Source: Danio rerio
Lineage: Eukaryota > Chordata > Actinopteri > Cypriniformes > Danionidae
Length of the DNA stretch: 64,000 bases
NCBI RefSeq assembly: GCF_049306965.1
Contig: NC_133181.1
Span: 51,576,001-51,640,000 of the forward strand
Direction: 5' to 3'
Made by a program: the position numbers and the translations under genes. The notes beneath the pieces are model-generated. The model worked only from the letters and a program-made list of their open reading frames with translations, ran no database searches and was not told the origin of the DNA. Numbering within the stretch: position 1 is the stretch's first letter; each line of letters opens with the position of its first letter. Positions 46,604 through 59,154 of this stretch are shown here, in pieces.

Positions 46604-47638
46604 TAGGGCTGCATGATATTGGAAAAATCTGACATTGCGATATTTTATATTTATATATATATATATATATTGCGATATAATGCATCTATACAATTGTCCC
46701 AAATGATTGAATAGCACTACTTGGAAAGAATTTATAGTCACCTATTATTTTAAGGCTCACTTCCTGCTATTGGACAACCATTAACTCTGACTTTTGCTTA
46801 AAAAACTCGATATTAAGAACTTAAATATTAAGTTGGCTGAGGTTTTGTAAATTTTAAAACTTGTAAATGTAAACATTTTTGATGTATAAATAATTCAACA
46901 CAAATATTCTTTTCTAAACTTCCAATTGGTAAAATGTCTTGTGCCTGCCCAGCAGACACAAAACGTCTTAAGACATTAATATAAGGTTAGATTTAGGTCA
47001 CCGGCGTTCTAAGGACAATTTAACTTCGAATTCCAATAAAGATGTGAAATGACGTTGATATTTGATTGATTTTAGGTTGTGTTGGAAAGTAGCCAAAATC
47101 CAACGTCAAGCCAACATCTTAAACCAGCGTCATATTGACGTCAAATACTGACATTTATTCTTCAGGTATGGTAACCTAAATCCAACATCTGATAGACGTC
47201 ATAGGGATAACGTCCACACAACATCAGGCTGTAACATCATTAGATGTTGATATCTGGTTGTTTTTATGTTGCGTTGGAAAGGGACCAAACGTTCTGTCTG
47301 ATGTTGTACATTGACATCGGGCTGATGTTGGGTTCTGATGTCAACCTGATTTCCAAACAAAATGCCCATGATGCTCGGGTACAACGTCAATCTGACGTCA
47401 TGTTAACATCCTGTGCCTGCTGGGTGACTACTTAAATCTCTCTCAGGCCTTAAAAACATGCAAATGATACAATTTCACTCCATTGTGGTTAAACTCTGCA
47501 GTAATTCCACAAATCTTCTGTTCTAAACTGTGGCTCTTGCTCAGATTTAATCCCAACTCAACATTGCAACTATGCGATGTGATTATTGTGAATGCACACA
47601 TTGCGATATTGATGCTGTAACTATATTGTGCAGCCTTG
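46604..47638. mobile_element. hAT-type MITE with perfect 8-bp duplication, itself interrupted
   Basis: It starts TAGGGCTGCATGATATTGG and ends ATATTGTGCAGCCTTG. It is flanked by GTTTAAAT at 46596-46603 and 47639-47646. The family (TAGGGCTGCA...ATATTGTGCAGCC, with tgcgatat blocks) is common in fish. A second element at 46948-47424 sits inside it. Confidence 0.88.
46948..47424. mobile_element. Fold-back element with CCCAGCAG ends, nested
   Basis: The left end cccagcagacacaaaacgtc and right end catcctgtgcctgctgggtg are inverted. The interior is rich in alternating gacgt/acgtc and aacatc/gatgtt motifs that pair across the element (acgtcatattgacgtca, aatctgacgtcatgtt). A 5' fragment of the same family lies at 55211-55270 (cccagcaggcacacaacatc). 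Confidence 0.75.
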
Positions 47639-49381
47639 GTTTAAATTGTCTTGTACATTTATGGTGCTACTGAGGTGGAGTATAGGTAAGGTGTCTAGGA
47701 TAGTCACCATTGAAATTATTAAGGTAATTTAAGAAATTAATTACAGATGTAATTACATGCAGATCATTTTTAAAATAAGTACAGTTTTAAAACATGTATG
47801 TGCATTATACCAGATGATTAATTCAATTGTAAGTACAGTACTTAAGGTCATTTAATATAAAGTGGGATTATTTTCTTTGTAGGTGAGTACTTGACAGCCA
47901 AAACAACAACCGGCAAAGTACAGGACTGCACAAAGTTCTAGTGTTCTTTTTTTTTTTTTTTTTTTACAAAATCACATCATCAACTATAGTCTGGCATGCC
48001 TAATGCGGCATTTTTAGTCTAAGTAAACAGGGACTGTTTTGACAGTTGTCTTGTAATCAAACCAAGCACCCTGATGCCTCATTTTGATATCATGTCACTT
48101 GGTAAAGCATTGCTTTGCGTAAATGTTGTTCATTAAAAGAGCTGCTTTATACTTAACCAGGGTTTAGTGTCATTTAACTTTAATTGTCTAAGAAGCAGAT
48201 GTCATTGGAGTGTGTTTGTGTGTGGTAAATGAGCACTCATTGCTGGATAATGCGTATTTAGAGAAGCAAACAGCTGTGGGTTATTTATATTACGAGCTCA
48301 GAGGATGCATGGTTAACCCAAGTTTGCATTCATTCTAGCCTTTACTTACTGTCTTCATAGGCCATACTGTGTTTTATAGGTAATTGTAACCAGAAGTTAC
48401 TATGTTTTCTTTTATGGCTGTCACGCCATAATGAACCATCTTTTATTTGCCAGAAAACAGAGGCGTGTGGTGAGGGAATTGCCTAGAGGTCAAGAACTGA
48501 TTCCATAGTCACATGTTTGAAGTTCATGGCAGGACAACAAATGAAATATGTCCCGCCTCATAGTCAATGTCCTGTCAACAGTACAAACATGAGTTACAGT
48601 ATCACTCCTCGCTAACTGGAAAACTACCACACACAGTATCATCACATACTGCATGTCCTCCTTTGTTCCAGTGGAAACATAGAACAGGAACAAATGCATG
48701 CTAATTCCATTCATGCATGAATTGCAAATGACGTTGTTTCCCATCATTCAGTTCTTATTTCATTCTTTCTCCTTTAATCATGTTCATTTACTTGAAGAGA
48801 TGCCATTCCACTGTGATCCCCTTCATATTATCCAAGGATTCCTGTCGGCTTGGTCACAATCCGGCCAATCAAATGTGAATGGCGCAGAGGCTTTCTTGAC
48901 AATAGTGCATGAGTCTGTGTTGTGAAAGTTCAATGCTCTGATATAATAATACATCCACCAAAACCTGCTGGAATCCGGCTGCTCAGCAGTCTTTTGCGGG
49001 GTTGGTGGGACTAGCATACCTTGCCCATGTGTTCAGCGGCCAGTGGAATTTTTCTGCCACATTCCTCTTGCTAAACCTGGCTAGACTTGAAACATAAACC
49101 GATGGCTGAGAAGCTGTGAAGTTCAGATTTTGAGTTTGTCTATGCTAATCTGAATATCTTTGAAAATGTCATCTGGAAGTTGCTTATTCACACTGATACT
49201 TGTAAAAGCACTTACGTCATTGTAGAGTTCATAAATAAAACTGCCCTCGCATTACATCACTTAACAACAACTGTGGGTAAACATTGTTGACTGAATAAAT
49301 GACGTACAATGAAGTATACAAACTTACATTAGTGTTGCAATTTGTGTGCTCACAAAATATGCCTTAGTGTAAGTGCAATGA

Positions 49382-49725
49382 GGGGTGGCGCAGTGGGTAG
49401 CGATGTCGCCTCACAGCAAGAAGGTCGCTGGTTCGAGCCTCGGCTGGGTCTGTTGGAATTTCTGTTTGGAGTTTGGATGTTCTCCCCGTGTCCACGTGGG
49501 TTTCCTCCTGGTGCACCGGTTTCCCCCACAAGTCCAAAGACATGCACTATAGGTGAATTGGGTACACTAAATTGCCTGTATGGGTGTGAATGAGTGTGTT
49601 TGGATGTTTACCAGTGATGGGTTGCAGCTGGAAGGGCATCTGCTGCGTAAAAAAACACATGCTTGATAAGTTGGCCCCTGGTTAACAAAGGGACTAAGTC
49701 GAAAAGAAAATGAATGACTGAATAA
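49382..49725 (+). mobile_element. DANA-type SINE
   Basis: The head ggggtggcgcagtgggtagc, B box GGTTCGAGCCT, central blocks and the tail agtcgaaaagaaaatgaatg are present, with a small deletion near the 3' end (ttccgctgtggcgac is lost). Confidence 0.9.
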
Positions 49726-50670
49726 AGGCAAGTACTGTAAGTGTTCATGCTAAAATTTTCAATAAGAAAAGGCCAAAATTAATAGTGTTGAACTTGTATA
49801 TTAAATAGGGAGCAGGGCTTGTGTGCATATATTGTAGCACATTGTAGTGTATACCAGTGGTTCTCAATACTGGTCCTCAGGCCTCCCTTTTCCTGCACAT
49901 TTTGTATTTTTGTCTTGTTTGACAAACTAGGATCAGTTCATGGATTTCTGTGTTAGTAGGTTGATAATCTGAATCAGATGTGTTAAAAAAGGAAGACATA
50001 CAAAATATGCAGGGCGGGGGCAAGGGGGTGTCATTGAGATCACTGGTGTAAAGGGTGTCAATTGGGATACACCTAATAATCAACAACATCTTGCTTTAGG
50101 CTAAATGAGTCATATGACTCCAGCACATGATTCATCATGTCCTCTTTCTTGAGGGCCTTCATTTTCACAGCACAATACAGAGTGAAATTTGCTTTATTAA
50201 AATATTCCACTTCAGAAAACATCTTCAAACAAAACATTTTCAAAAAATGCTTAATTTGCTCAACAAATATGCCTGTGGACACAAGACTAAAACAAAGAGA
50301 GAAAAGATGCATTTTCAAGCAAGATCAAAGAAGTTTGGATACAGTCTATGTGTGTCTTTCTATTACAGTGAACTTAAAATGGAAGCATTTTTCCAGCATG
50401 GATATTTTGGTTGCTTTGTACTCGTGCATTTTTGTAGAGTAAATTTAAGCCATATTCAGTTGGGACTACTTTTTCAAGGGCATTAGGCGATGATTTGGAA
50501 AAGTCAAGGTTTTAGAACTGCTAGAATTTTCTGTTAAACCATTCCTGTGCTATATTCAAGTTTTATTTTCAACTATTTTATTTAGTCTTTTAGGGCAGGA
50601 GATTCTCCAATAGAAAAGAACCATCAGGAGCTTTACATTAAGAGCTACTGGTCAGCCCATTATTCAGGAA

Positions 50671-50802
50671 ACATTCATTCATTCAATTTCCTTCGGCTTC
50701 GTCTCTATTTATCAGGGGTCACCACAACGGAATGACGTCAAATTATTCAGCATATGCTATATAGTGCTACAGTGCTAACCACTGAGCCACTGTGTCGCCC
50801 CA
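50671..50802 (-). mobile_element. Internally deleted DANA-type SINE
   Basis: Only the tail block (attcattcattcaatttccttcggcttcg, ggggtcaccacaacggaatga) and the head block (agtgctaaccactgagccactgtgtcgccc) remain, joined directly. Confidence 0.85.
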
Positions 50803-51671
50803 ATTTAAGAAACATTTGAAAAACAAATTGCTTTTGCACCAACATACAAGCATGCTAAACACCAGAACAGTGCAATGGCTTACTTTATATCCACAGAAAA
50901 GAACAATCTCCAAAGATGCCTTTTCAAGTTGTTTTTTAAACTAATGAAAATAGCAGAAGTTAATGATTTACTTTAATTATTTCGCCTGACATCTTTACTA
51001 ATCCAAAATATTTAAAATGTTTATTTTTATCCAAGGTAACCATACCATCAGAATCTTATACCGGACTATGCCTACTGAGGATTTTAATCCCATCTGAATA
51101 AAAATGTTTGCGCCCACGTTTTGGCCACCATAAAATACCTTAGACATTTGCACCACTGCATATATTTTCTGCTTGGTGTGTGCCATTAATCATGTATGTA
51201 CAAGTGTTTGCATTCAGATGTAGAAAATCTATATTCAAGCCAGATCATGTACACAGAAAAAAACTTTAAAATTGCACTTTAAAGCTTTTTTTTTTTTTTT
51301 TTTTACATTTTTGAGCTCTCAAAATGCAGTTGTCATGTAAATAAGCAACTCAAATGCATATGTGTTGAGTTTTTAGTCTGAAAAATCTGGGTCAGGTTTG
51401 TGATGACCTAAATAGTTTTTAGATGTCATTCAAGTCTAAACAAGTCAGTTCTTGGAAAATAAAGAGATAAGCCTGGAGCAAAAATGAACAGCATGACAAG
51501 ATGCAGTCATGCAGTATATTAATAAGAAAAAACAATGAACGACGTTTACTTTGTAAGTCAGAATCTAAATTAGAGCTAATCAATAGCAGGAGCACATGCT
51601 ATGAATCAATGAGCTAAATAAAGCTGTGAATGGAAACCACCAGCTAAAGTCTTGATACATGAATCCTTGTG

Positions 51672-53013
<1,342 letters not shown>

Positions 53014-53169
53014 TATTGTTAAGGGTTTTTTTTTTGTTTTTGTTTTATCAAAAAAAAAAAACATCAGAGGCTTTACTTAATGTGCGTCAAAATAAAACTT
53101 GTCACCAAATTCATTCAGCTAGCTGAAAGAACGAAAAAGTTATGGCCATATTAGGACTCAAAATTACCC

Positions 53170-53927
53170 ATGGGTGCATTTCCCAAAACCATTGTTAGCC
53201 AACTAAGGTCGCAAGTTCCATTGTTAGAAAGTTCGTTGATTTGGCTTTTCCCAAATCCATCGTACCAACGAACATTCGCAAACAGCGTCGCAAACTTGTG
53301 GAAACATAGTTTCTGGCTTTGTTCTATTCTCAATTAACCCTCCTATGCCCTATTCATTTAGAACATTCTAACAGTTAAACTTGGAATTATTAAAAAAGCA
53401 TTAAGGTCATCTCTCTTAGGTGTAATTTGTTTTCAAAGTATTTGTACAGTTCACTTTTAGTAATCTTTATGTTTATAATTGCGCTCTCTTCGCAGTGCAC
53501 TTTGAAAACATTGATGTCATTTTAAAACAGCCGTGGCTCATAACAGAAGCTTTAGATGACCTTTTATTAAAAGACGGAATTTACATTATGTCTCCAAAGC
53601 GTGTGAAGACAAAAACATAGCATACATTAACAGTTTTAATTTATAGGTTATTTATCTGTACTGCATATGACATGGGCCTGTTGGTTAGAACATTTCTGCA
53701 GTGGTTTGCATGTGTCAAATTGTAAAAGTAGACTTTTACAATAAATAAATAAACAAACAATATCCTACTTTGATAATAGTTATAATCATCGTCACCATTA
53801 CCTTCATTAATTTTCAGCGAAACTACGGGTTTTGGGAAACACTCATCACTACATCTTTACCCAAACGATGCATCGCACTTTGCTAGTTCAACCATGAGTT
53901 ACGTCCTTGTTTGGGAAACGCACCACA
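53170..53927. mobile_element. Probable MITE, GGGTGCATTTCCCAAAAC ends
   Basis: The left end gggtgcatttcccaaaacca (53172) is mirrored by ttgtttgggaaacgcacca ending near 53926; a further inner copy is gggttttgggaaacac at about 53826. The interior has several acgaac/gttcgt motifs. No coding capacity was seen. Confidence 0.6.
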
Positions 53928-55949
53928 GAGTGGACGAACATCCATCCCTAACAGTGCATAAGGGTTAAAAATAACACTTGCATGTTGATTGTGTCAAGCA
54001 TTATCATAACTGTGCTTAATTTAGAAGATTATTTCTGTCTCAGCCAGAGACACAAAGTTCAGCACGTTAGTCACTGACCTTTCTGGAGTTTTCACTTAAT
54101 CTCACTGAGAACGAGTGTGGTTAGATTAGAAACTTCCAGGTATTTACTTTCATCTTACTCTGTGGGAAGAGGTTGGCAGTGTTGTACTTAATCACAGTTA
54201 GGCTTCTTACTCCAAACATGTAAACACACCCTGTGCTTGACGACACCGTTTACAATGACAAAGGTATCTTTTGTAATGTGGCGAGAATTCTGGAAGGTTG
54301 TTTGCATTTCGGATTTGTCCTGTTTCTATGCAATTATAATGCTAATCAGGACAATCAAAGGAAAGCGCTAACTACTGTCTGTGAAAGTGTATCATTATAG
54401 TTTCTGTAATTGCTGGAGAAAATGTCAACAATTAATGTGATTTACTAGTCTACATTGATCAATGTCAGCTGGTGTTTGTTTTACAAAGACTACTATCAAA
54501 TTTACAGATCTAAAGTCAGCGGTAAACATTAATTGAGGCCTTCAGATGAAAAACCATATGAAGTCCATATTTTCACATTGTGAGAATTAGGATTTTTTTT
54601 CAGATGGATTGTCAACATAATATAATATATATTTATTTTACTTGAAGATAGACAACAAACACTTCTCAATTCTAAGGAAATAAAAGTTTTCAGTGTCAGC
54701 ATTAAAAATCAAAAGTTATTGTGATTTATATCTCTCAAATGTGGAAGAACGCTATATGTCCAGTTAGTGTGGAATAACAGTATAACTCCAAATCATCAGA
54801 TCACATTAGCCAGTAAATTCCTTTATTTTGATTTTATTTCAGTAACACAAACTTCAGGTTGTTATTAAGCACTTCTTTCAAGTTTATTATTATCATTTAA
54901 AAACAGAAAATAAAATATGAATAATGTACAATACATAGTCCTTCTTACAATACAGGCAATAAAAATCAAGTATTAGCAACAAATAAATAAATACATACAA
55001 TGCAGACAATCGTCATAGTTAACTATTGTCGTATATTATAAAGCTGGCACAGCGAACCTGTGCATATGCTACTTAAAACTGTTCTCACGCTCTGCCATCT
55101 CACGATATAAATAAATATTATGAACATAAATATATATAAACAATATATAAAATACAATATATACAAATACAGTATATACAATTCAAATAAACTCTGTTTG
55201 CCGTAGTTTCCCAGCAGGCACACAACATCATAAGATGTTAATAATAGGTTAGAGTTAGGTCACACATACAATTATGTCACATGGTCACATTGTCACATCT
55301 CTTTTTATTTATTTATTTTTATTTTTTTGGACCTATACTGTTGTTAATCGCACTCACTCAATTGTTTACCTAAAACTAAAAATTGACTCACCATTTTATT
55401 CACTCTCAAGTGGTTCAATGTTTTTTTCTCTCTCTCTGTTAAACACAAAAGAAGACATTTTGAGGAATTTTGGAAACAGGTCGACATTGGTCGACAATAG
55501 TCTTAAAAAGAAGCTAAATAACATAACATAACACATACTTTTACATTACATTAATTTAAAAGAAATTAAAGTAACATTTAGGTTTTCATTTTTTAAAAAC
55601 ATTGTAATATATTACTTTTTAAAGTAACTTTACAAAACATTGTAATGACTTCCGGTTTTCTAAATTCTCAGAGCGAAACTCAAACTTGTTTGGAGCAGGG
55701 TGAGGCTGAGTAAATGACAGAAATTATTGTGTGAACTGCCCTTAAATACAGAAGAAGCACACACACTGTCATGCTTTTCACCTAGAGTTTTTAATGTATA
55801 TAGAAAAATATGTAAATATTATATATAATATCATATTAGTCTTGTTGATGCTTTCTATTCTTACTCCTTTGCATTGTGTTCATCACATGCTGAGCTTTTA
55901 TTCTGTAAACGTCATCGAACAAAAATACCCTCAGCCTTCTATATGGCGG

Positions 55950-56214
55950 ATGTAATTTGACACCGCGTCCACACGCGCGCCTCGCCTTTGACTCATAGGA
56001 GGACGTTCTTTGAACTGACTGGCGAATGAATTTGCTGTATGCAAATATTCGAACATGATTGGACAAGTAAGTCTACACCCGGCACGAAAGGCCCGCCTCC
56101 CAGGTTAAAACTGAAAGGAAATTTCCATTCAATCGCTCATTCAAATTTCTTCGTCGAAGAAGGTTCTGGCAAACCGAGACTCGTAAAAATATTTGATTTC
56201 TGCTACTTTCTTAG
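55950..56214 (+). promoter_or_regulatory. Possible orphan promoter and first exon
   Basis: A relatively CG-rich island (ccgcgtccacacgcgcgcctcgcc at 55962-55985) is followed by an AP-1 site TGACTCA (55989-55995) and a kB-like palindrome GGAAATTTCC (56117-56126). Then come a 15-bp palindrome TTCTTCGTCGAAGAA (56147-56161), a GAAGGTTC inverted pair, and a consensus splice donor TTAG|GTAAGT (56214/56215). No ATG-started frame with family resemblance joins it. It could be exon 1 of an unseen transcript or an upstream alternative start for slc25a22. Confidence 0.4.
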
Positions 56215-56584
56215 GTAAGTTTTTTTTAAAAACCCAGCATTATGTTTTATTACTGAAATATATTTAATATATTAACTTTAAATGTTTATTTGTACAAATG
56301 GAAATATTATGCAGCCAGCTTTCCACCCATATGCTTACCGGTGTTACGGTTTAACTGGTGACCGTGTTAACTGGTGTCCCTTTCCAGATGTAAGCTATTC
56401 ACGTTTGCAGATTGGCAGATTCGTCACTTTTTCACAGCAACAAAACATGTCCATACCAAATAAAGATTCTTATTACTTGGTGTCAGTGTCATTGTGTGCA
56501 TTATTGATTTTAATATCTGTGTAGCAGAACAGTATATAACCAAAGTAAATAAAAAAAATTATTAGAATTGACATGTCTTTAACA

Positions 56585-56660
56585 GGATTCGAACCCGTGT
56601 AGTGAAAAGATTTAGCACACGTATCAGTCAACTTATCTAACTGAGCTACTCAGAACTCCA
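56585..56660 (-). other. tRNA-like Pol III module, left arm
   Basis: On the minus strand an A-box-like TAGCTCAGTTAG (56637-56648) is followed by a B box GGTTCGAATCC (56585-56595). The T arm pairs (ACGGG/CCTGT with one G-U), but the acceptor, D and anticodon arms do not, so I do not call a functional tRNA. Confidence 0.6.
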
Positions 56661-57255
56661 AGCGAAGCGGTCTGTTTTAGTATCTTTGTCAATTAAAACA
56701 TGCCTTGCTGTGGTTGTGGACCCGTGTTAACATGTTTCCATCGATGTTAACATGTTTATATGTTGTTTAGTTACATGTACTCGCGTTAACGTGTTTCTAC
56801 AAACTCTCCCGCTGATAGAATAGCTCTCTGTGACTAAACGATGCTTCATCAGTTGCTCAAACCATGTTTTTCCTTAGTTCTAGACTCATGTCTACCTGTG
56901 CCTTTGGAGTCGTGTTAAGTCGTGACCCATGCTCATACATGTAACGTAAATAAAGATTTTATCCAAAAAATGAATACAATGACGATATTATTATGCAACG
57001 TATTATGTCTAATATATATAATATATATTTCATATATAATATTATGCAACAGAATATTAGAATATTATGCAATCAGAATATAATAGTCCCATTGACTCGT
57101 GTTAGTCTGTGTCTACAAAGTTACACGAGCTGATATTTTCTCAGAACAGCTCTAAATGACTACGATGTTCCGCTAAATAAGCATACGTTATAAATCGCAG
57201 TCCCCCCACATTTTATTTTAAAGAGAATTAAAAAAATCAGGCTACATAAACAAAA

Positions 57256-57330
57256 CTCGTATGTGGATTCGAACCTACTAACAAAAGAGAAGCATGATTG
57301 GAACATACGTGCTATCTAATTGAGCTATCA
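57256..57330 (-). other. tRNA-like Pol III module, palindrome spacer
   Basis: On the minus strand, TAGCTCAATTAG (57316-57327) and GGTTCGAATCC (57265-57275) form A and B boxes with about 50-base spacing. The sequence between differs from the arm copies, and the T-arm pairing is poor. It is a diverged relative, or an unrelated tRNA-derived fragment. Confidence 0.5.
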
Positions 57331-57854
57331 AGCACTGTTGAAACGTAAGGCTTAGCAGCTTTTAGTTATTTTATCGTATGTAGCCAAATCATGTTCATAA
57401 GTACCTTGATACAGATGTGACCAAGATCATACATTGAAATGTTGCGATTTTCAATTAATATTCTGTTGCATAATATTATATATGAAATAAATATTATATA
57501 TATTAGACATAATACGTTGCATAATAATATCGTCATTGTATTCATTTTTTGGATAAAATCTTTATTTACGTTACATGTATGAGCATGGGTCACGAGTTAA
57601 CACGACTCCAAAGGCACAGGTAGACATGAGTCTAGAACTAAGGAAAAACATGGTTTGAGCAACTGATGAAGCATCGTTTAGTCACAGAGAGCTATTCTAT
57701 CAGCGGGAGAGTTTGTAGAAACACGTTAACGCGAGTACATGTAACTAAACAACATGTAAACATGTTAACATCGATGGAAACATGTTAACACGGGTCCACA
57801 ACCACAGCAAGGCATGTTTTAATTGACAAAGATATTAAAACAGACCGCTTCGTT

Positions 57855-57941
57855 TAGAGTTCTGAGTAGCTCAGTTAGATAAGTTGACTGATACGTGTGC
57901 TAAATCTTTTCACTACACGGGTTCGAATCCTGTTAAAGACA
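57855..57941 (+). other. tRNA-like Pol III module, right arm
   Basis: Plus-strand mirror of the left-arm module. The A box is TAGCTCAGTTAG at 57867-57878 and the B box GGTTCGAATCC at 57920-57930. The acceptor ends (gttctga / taaagac) pair at only about five of seven positions, counting G-U. Confidence 0.6.
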
Positions 57942-58597
57942 TGTCAATTCTAATAATTTTTTTTATTTACTTTGGTTATATACTGTTCTGCTACACAGAT
58001 ATTAAAATCAATAATGCACACAATGACACTGACACCAAGTAATAAGAATCTTTATTTGGTATGGACATGTTTTGTTGCTGTGAAAAAGTGACGAATCTGC
58101 CAATCTGCAAACGTGAATAGCTTACATCTGGAAAGGGACACCAGTTAACACGGTCACCAGTTAAACCGTAACACCGGTATATTTATTGTTATTCAGTTGG
58201 ATCATACTTTCTTAATATGTATGTGATAGAGTTGTGTTCTGTCATATATTGACACGTATTTTATCAGCTTTACGTTAGTTTGCCGTGTAACTAACCAGGA
58301 AATTAAACCGTTAGTCAAAACCCGGCAATTCATTTCCGCTTTTCTAGAAATGCTGACTGAATTTCATTAACCGCCTTTTGAAGTGGTGCTTTCTTTCATT
58401 TATAAGTGCATTTCCCTCACTTTAGCATTGCACTATCATTATTATTATTTTATAAGTATAATAGTTAATAGTACATACATATTTAAATGCAACTGCTAAA
58501 AAATGTTAAACTATCCTATTTGTAAATAAAGAAAATTGCAATCGAAATAACATAAAATGCATGTTTATTTGCAAGCCTGAAGCAATGGGCGTGTGAG

Positions 58598-58657
58598 AAA
58601 GGAATGTTACTGAAGCATGTCAGGTTCTGAGTAATCTAGATAAGGTAACATTCCTTT
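58598..58657. other. Perfect 13-bp inverted repeat (hairpin)
   Basis: AAAGGAATGTTAC (58598-58610) and GTAACATTCCTTT (58645-58657) are separated by 34 bases. The pair lies upstream of slc25a22, in unique-looking sequence. Its function is unknown. Confidence 0.6.
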
Positions 58658-58859
58658 GAGGTGAACTGGCAAAATCTAACCCTAAAGTTCTTAAAACCGC
58701 AAGCCTGTGCTGTTCCTTCTGTTTGTTTTGTTAAATTGTAAATTTTATTTGTATAATTCGACACCTTGGTTTTAATAATAATATTACATCAGTGAAAAGA
58801 AATTAATTCAATAGAGAGGGTATCCAGTTTCACTCACAAAGCCAACCCCCCTTTGAACA

Positions 58860-58990
58860 CACTTGCGCAGTAGAGCAGATGCGCGCGCAGTTACACTAGC
58901 CGGAAGTTGCCCGTCCCTTTTGACCTTATGGGTCAGTAGTGTTTTGGACAGTGGATTAAAGCGTCATGAGATGCGTAGGAAGAGCTTATG
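58860..58990 (+). promoter_or_regulatory. slc25a22 promoter with ETS/GABP and NRF-1-like sites
   Basis: It contains a perfect ETS/GABP core CCGGAAGT (58900-58907), TGCGCA (58864-58869) and an NRF-1-like TGCGCGCGCA (58880-58889). This combination is typical of nuclear genes for mitochondrial proteins. There is no TATA box. Transcription probably starts around 58920-58990. A small 5' UTR intron is possible (donor ttgtaagtt near 59001). Confidence 0.65.
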
Positions 58991-59154
58991 ACAGTGAGTT
59001 GTAAGTTATTTTTTTCCGGTTTTAAAGCTGTCTGTTAACAGCCCCTGTGTTTTTCCGTCAGATCTCTGCTACTGAAGTTCAGACTTCATTCACTCGATCA
59101 CACAAGAAGCTCTCGACAAACTTTCCAGTTTCATCACATCGCTGAAGTTTTACC

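Larger units (their letters stand above)
45178..48480. other. Intergenic, tshb downstream flank
   Basis: No coding exon was recognised. Apart from the nested elements at 46604-47638 the sequence is AT-rich and unremarkable. A T run lies at 47949-47965. Confidence 0.6.
48481..51670. other. Intergenic region with two SINE copies
   Basis: No coding exon was recognised on either strand; the longest open frames lack any protein-family resemblance. It contains SINE copies at 49382-49725 and 50671-50800 and a short repeat (gtggttctcaatactggtcctcagg) at about 49858. Confidence 0.55.
56336..58179. repeat. Large palindrome: 724-bp inverted arms, 396-bp spacer
   Basis: The left arm is 56336-57059 and the right arm 57456-58179, both 724 bases. 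By eye the right arm, reverse-complemented, differs from the left at only about six single bases (for example near 56660-56690, 56755, 56920 and 57026) and has no length difference. The outer tips are TACCGGTGTTACGG. Each arm has a tRNA-like module and several GTTAAC motifs. No target duplication is clear outside (atgct left, tattt right). The class is not identified: it could be a fold-back transposon or a recent inverted duplication. Confidence 0.9.

Noticed and set aside
50127-50486. 119- and 101-codon overlapping plus-strand frames
   Set aside because: There is no family resemblance, the codon composition is that of AT-rich intergenic DNA, there are no splice or promoter signals, and frames of similar length lie on the opposite strand.
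57855-57941. Functional tRNA gene
   Set aside because: The A and B boxes are good and the T arm folds, but the acceptor, D and anticodon stems do not pair properly.
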